Part shown: positions 61,248 through 64,000 of the stretch, one piece after another
How positions within the stretch are numbered: the first letter of the stretch is position 1
Layout: each line of letters starts with the position of its first letter
Assembly: GCA_900472175.1 (NCBI GenBank)
Contig: UCHD01000002.1
Location: 45,984-109,983, forward strand
Reading direction: 5' to 3'
DNA from: Hyphomicrobiales bacterium
GTDB taxonomy: Bacteria > Pseudomonadota > Alphaproteobacteria > Rhizobiales > Rhizobiaceae
DNA length: 64,000 nt
Translations under genes and position numbers: made by a program
Notes under the pieces: generated by a model
The model's database searches: none
The model's input: the letters and a program-made list of their open reading frames with translations, nothing else
What the model was told of the DNA's origin: nothing

Positions 61248-62240
61248 TCAGGCGACCGAACCGCTCCCGGCCTCGTCCCAGCTGCCGGTTATGCGCAAGC
61301 TCGGTGACAGGCCGTCCTCCTCAAAGGTCCAGCGCAACGTCAGGGCATCCGGCCGCCGGATAATGCGGCGCGGCGTGAAGCGCCAAAGGCGTTCAGCTCC
61401 TTCGAAAGCGTCGAGTTCGGGCGAAGCCAGAACGACCTCAGCATCACCCGACAGCTGCAAAAGGTCACCGGTCTCGAAGTCGGCAAAGACCAGCCCGGCC
61501 TTGCCGTTGGCGAGGATATTGCCGAGCGTGTTGAAGAACAGGTTGCCGGCGAAATCCGGGATGGTCAGCACGCCGTCGCTGCCGACCCGGACAAAGCCCG
61601 GCTTGCCGCCGCGATGCGAGACATCCGCTTGCCGCTGCGCATTTTCGAATTCCGCATAGGTCGCGACGAAGAACGTATCGGCTGCCGCAATCATCCGACG
61701 CGCGCTGGCGTCAAGCGCATCGAGGACGATGGGCTCGACGGCAGAGCTTTGCGAAGGATCGCGAACGAACCGGTAGTCACGCAGCTGAATGTATTTCGGA
61801 CAGTTGCCATAGGACTGGCCGACTTCCACATCGAACCCGAGCGGCCCGGACCGGTGGATGATTCCGTTTAGCCGGTTGCGGCGGCGGGTGTGCAGTTCGA
61901 TACCGAGCATGCCGATCGCTGCCCCGTCATCCATTCCGCTGTCCGCCGGATCGTCGTGATGACGGTCCAGGCGGACGTTTAGTGTGTGCGGATCGGGGCT
62001 TTGCAGAAAACCCGGGCTTGCCGCCCGCAGCGTTGCCCACGCATCGCCCTCGCCATCCACCGTGCCCAGCACGATGAACGGCAGCTGAGGATAGAAAGCG
62101 CGGTGCTGATCGATCAGATGATCGCGCAGCACGCGGCGGCCGAGCTCTTCCATACGTCCGGCAACGCCGGCCTGATCCTGCAGCATACGCTCGCCTGCAT
62201 GCCAGGGCGATGCCGGGTCCGCTCTGTCGAGAGCCAACAT
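61248..62240 (-). CDS. Pyridoxamine 5'-phosphate oxidase-like split-barrel flavoprotein
   Basis: 330 residues with two split-barrel halves: residues 45-150 (YPQLPFIVLGTVDGEGDAWATLRAASPGFLQSPD, GMLGIELHTRRRNRLNGII) and residues 185-320 (DTFFVATYAEFENAQRQADVSHRGGKPGFVRV, LTIPDFAGNLFFNTLGNILANGKAGLVFADFETGDLLQL). Such proteins bind FMN or heme; in other organisms the same module is fused to a ferredoxin-reductase part, absent here. Cytosolic, reaction unknown. Confidence 0.88.
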   Translation of the reverse strand: MLALDRADPASPWHAGERMLQDQAGVAGRMEELGRRVLRDHLIDQHRAFYPQLPFIVLGTVDGEGDAWATLRAASPGFLQSPDPHTLNVRLDRHHDDPADSGMDDGAAIGMLGIELHTRRRNRLNGIIHRSGPLGFDVEVGQSYGNCPKYIQLRDYRFVRDPSQSSAVEPIVLDALDASARRMIAAADTFFVATYAEFENAQRQADVSHRGGKPGFVRVGSDGVLTIPDFAGNLFFNTLGNILANGKAGLVFADFETGDLLQLSGDAEVVLASPELDAFEGAERLWRFTPRRIIRRPDALTLRWTFEEDGLSPSLRITGSWDEAGSGSVA

Positions 62241-62294
62241 TTGCTGATCCTTTGATATCTGGTTGGCGGATTGCCGCGACGTTTTGAGGCCTGC

Positions 62295-62912
62295 TCAGGC
62301 GGCCTCCGGAATGCCGATCGCTGTCTTCTGGAAGGCGACGAAACCGGGAAGAGCCTCGACGCGCTTTAGCCAGGCATTGATGTTGGTATAGGCGCTTCGA
62401 TCGACATTTCCCTCCGGCGCGCGGGCGATGTAGCTGTAAAGCGCGACATCGGCGATCGTCGGATGATCGGCAGCAATCCACTGGCGGCTCTCAAGAGCGG
62501 CCTCGATGCGCTGCAGGATGACATGGGCGCGAGCGATGACTTCGTCCGCATCGAAGCGCGCACCGAAGATGGTCACAAGACGCGCTGCGCAGGGGCCATA
62601 GGCGATTTCCCCGGCAGCGACGGATAGCCAGCGCTGCACGGCAGCAGCCCCCTGTGGGTCTTCCGGCAGCCAGTCCTTGGCCCCGGTTTTCTTGGCGAGA
62701 TAGACGAGGATGGCATTGGAATCGGCGATGATCGTACCGTCGTCATCCAGAACGGGCAGTTGTCCGAACGGGTTGAGCTTGAGGAAGTCCGGGGCCTTAT
62801 GCGCCCGGGCGGCAAGGTCGACTTCGACCAGTTCTGCCTGTTGCCCAAGCAGCGAGAGGAACAGCCGGGCGCGGTGCGCGTGGCCGGACAGAGGGTGATA
62901 GTAGAGCTTCAT
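62295..62912 (-). CDS. Glutathione S-transferase
   Basis: 205 residues from [19 protein letters not shown] (an ATG one codon earlier also fits). Thioredoxin-like N-terminal domain with the glutathione-binding [24 protein letters not shown], and helical C-terminal domain ([42 protein letters not shown]). It conjugates or reduces electrophiles with glutathione. It is divergent from a LysR regulator and upstream of the split-barrel flavoprotein gene in the same direction, so the pair may form a stress-related operon. Confidence 0.92.
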   Translation of the reverse strand: MKLYYHPLSGHAHRARLFLSLLGQQAELVEVDLAARAHKAPDFLKLNPFGQLPVLDDDGTIIADSNAILVYLAKKTGAKDWLPEDPQGAAAVQRWLSVAAGEIAYGPCAARLVTIFGARFDADEVIARAHVILQRIEAALESRQWIAADHPTIADVALYSYIARAPEGNVDRSAYTNINAWLKRVEALPGFVAFQKTAIGIPEAA

Positions 62913-62998
62913 CATTGATCTCCATGGGCAATAATTGCGTCTGGAGAAAAATCGTTCTTTCTCGTAGAAAACAGAAGTGCGATAAGAGGCAACATATA

Positions 62999-63015
62999 AT
63001 TCCGTAAAATGGAAT
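62999..63015. promoter_or_regulatory. Candidate LysR operator in GST/LysR divergent region
   Basis: ATTCC-N7-GGAAT, an interrupted palindrome 22 bases before the LysR start and 87 before the GST start, in AT-rich DNA. Form and position fit LysR-type autoregulation and control of the GST gene. Confidence 0.5.
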
Positions 63016-63036
63016 AATTGGGCGAGGGCGGCGACG

Positions 63037-63957
63037 GTGGACAGGCTTCAATCCATGCGGGTTCTGGTGAAGGTTGCCGATACCGGTAGTTTCGCGAAGG
63101 CGGGGCGCGCGCTCAATATGAGCCCGCCGGCGGTCACCCGTGCCATTGCCTATCTGGAAGACCTGACCGGGGCCCGGCTTTTCCTGCGGTCGACCCGATC
63201 GGTAAAACTGACCGCGCCCGGCAGCCGCTACACCGAGGATTGCCGCCGCATCCTTGCCGATATCGATGAGGCCGAAGCCTCGGCCGGTGGGTTGCATGCG
63301 ACGCCGTCCGGTTTGCTGACGGTGACGGCGCCCGTCCTGTTCGGCCAGATCTATGTCATGCCGGTGCTGACATCGTTTCTGACACGGCACCCGGCCGTCA
63401 ACGGACGCGCCCTTCTACTGGATCGTGTCGTCAACCTGCTGGAAGAGGGGATCGACGTGGCGTTGCGCATCGGCCAACTGCCGGACTCCGGATATCAGGC
63501 CATCAAGGTGGGCAGCGTGCGGCGGGTGATCTGCGGTGCACCGTCCTATTTCAAGGATCATCCGGCGCCCCGTGTTCCCGCCGGTCTGGCTGAGCATACA
63601 ATCATTGCTAATACCGGCTCATCCGCACCACAGGACTGGCGCTTTTCCGGCGGAGAAAAAAGCAATGTCACGCTGCGGCCCCGGCTGTTCTGCAACACGG
63701 TCGATGCCTCCATTTCTGCCGCACTGAGCGGCTGGGGACTGACCAGTGCGCTATCCTATCAGGTGGCAACGGCCGTGCGGGAGAAAAAGCTCGATATCGT
63801 GCTCTCCGATTACGAGGAAGCGCCTATTCCCATCCATGTGATGCACGCGGAAGGCCGTCATATCTCGGCCAAGACGCGGGCGTTCGTGGATTTTCTGGTG
63901 GCCGAACTGCGTGCCAATCCAAACGTCCAATCCGCAAGTTCCCTGACCGTCAGCTAA
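63037..63957 (+). CDS. LysR family transcriptional regulator
   Basis: 306 residues from a GTG start ([59 protein letters not shown]), the usual helix-turn-helix at residues 1-60, then a periplasmic-binding-like effector domain ([29 protein letters not shown]-like strand near the end). It probably controls the divergent GST gene. The last 43 bases of the window after its stop show nothing. Confidence 0.92.
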   Translation: MDRLQSMRVLVKVADTGSFAKAGRALNMSPPAVTRAIAYLEDLTGARLFLRSTRSVKLTAPGSRYTEDCRRILADIDEAEASAGGLHATPSGLLTVTAPVLFGQIYVMPVLTSFLTRHPAVNGRALLLDRVVNLLEEGIDVALRIGQLPDSGYQAIKVGSVRRVICGAPSYFKDHPAPRVPAGLAEHTIIANTGSSAPQDWRFSGGEKSNVTLRPRLFCNTVDASISAALSGWGLTSALSYQVATAVREKKLDIVLSDYEEAPIPIHVMHAEGRHISAKTRAFVDFLVAELRANPNVQSASSLTVS

Positions 63958-64000
63958 AACGCCGCAGTTGACAGCGGCGGCATTCCGATTTACGACTGAC

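Noticed and set aside
1..64000. CRISPR arrays, tRNA or rRNA genes, insertion sequences, prophage or integrase genes
   Set aside because: None seen on reading both strands; repeats present are the 150-bp pair, short operators and hairpins described above.

Overview
The window is high-GC alphaproteobacterial chromosome or chromid DNA, most likely from Rhizobiaceae (Rhizobium/Agrobacterium/Ensifer relatives). The case rests on the many ABC uptake systems, an ExsH-like GH16 glycanase with RTX repeats, a DUF1127 micro-protein, a perfect EcfG-type general-stress promoter (GGAAC-N16-CGTT) and DUF2161. I saw no tRNA, rRNA, CRISPR array, insertion sequence or prophage gene. All calls were made by reading the sequence; no database search was run.

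Layout. 1-2.3 kb: the 3' part of a CitE-like lyase and a SulP anion transporter. 2.6-10 kb: a leftward 5-oxoproline operon (Nramp-like YcsG, PxpA, DUF1445 D-glutamate cyclase-like protein, a PxpB-PxpC fusion, a biotin carboxylase-BCCP fusion) with a divergent GntR regulator. 10-12.1 kb: a secreted GH16 glycanase and an acyl-CoA thioesterase. 12.2-17.6 kb: a GntR regulator divergent from an M20 amidohydrolase and a polar amino acid type ABC transporter, with repeated TTGGCGCCA palindromes between them. 17.7-23.7 kb: a segment of about 5.2 kb, looking less GC-rich than its surroundings, with two tiny membrane proteins, two lipoproteins, a two-component system and an odd SDR. It is flanked by about 150-bp direct repeats that duplicate the divergent promoter region of a small gene and an acylphosphatase gene. 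24.6-28.5 kb: a ferric iron FbpABC-type transporter. 28.5-29.8 kb: a glutaredoxin-MauE membrane protein under a textbook MerR promoter. 29.8-33.4 kb: an aminotransferase / YheO-DauR-like regulator / ornithine cyclodeaminase-family operon and a methyltransferase. 33.5-36.5 kb: a FecCD-type metal-chelate ABC transporter. 36.5-38.3 kb: an ABC-F ATPase preceded by a leader peptide and stem-loops that look like an attenuator. 38.5-46.6 kb: an HPP-CBS membrane protein, then an AfuABC-like transporter with an inositol-phosphatase-family enzyme, a LacI regulator with three operator-like repeats, and a NUDIX hydrolase. 46.7-47.4 kb: a stress-promoter micro-protein and a DUF1127 protein. 47.6-59.4 kb: a cluster that looks built for polyamine or acyl-polyamine catabolism (a three-domain kinase/aminotransferase fusion, a YtcJ-like amidohydrolase, a Pot transporter, an acetylpolyamine deacetylase-like enzyme, an N-carbamoylputrescine amidase and a NylB-like serine hydrolase). 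59.4-64 kb: DUF2161, a GreA-like factor, a low-affinity iron permease-family protein, a split-barrel flavoprotein, a GST and a LysR regulator.

The most promising new biology is the ABC-F leader/attenuator; the repeat-bounded island; the 5-oxoproline operon whose parts together equal a dissected urea-carboxylase core; and the dense set of clear operator candidates that tie regulators to their operons.
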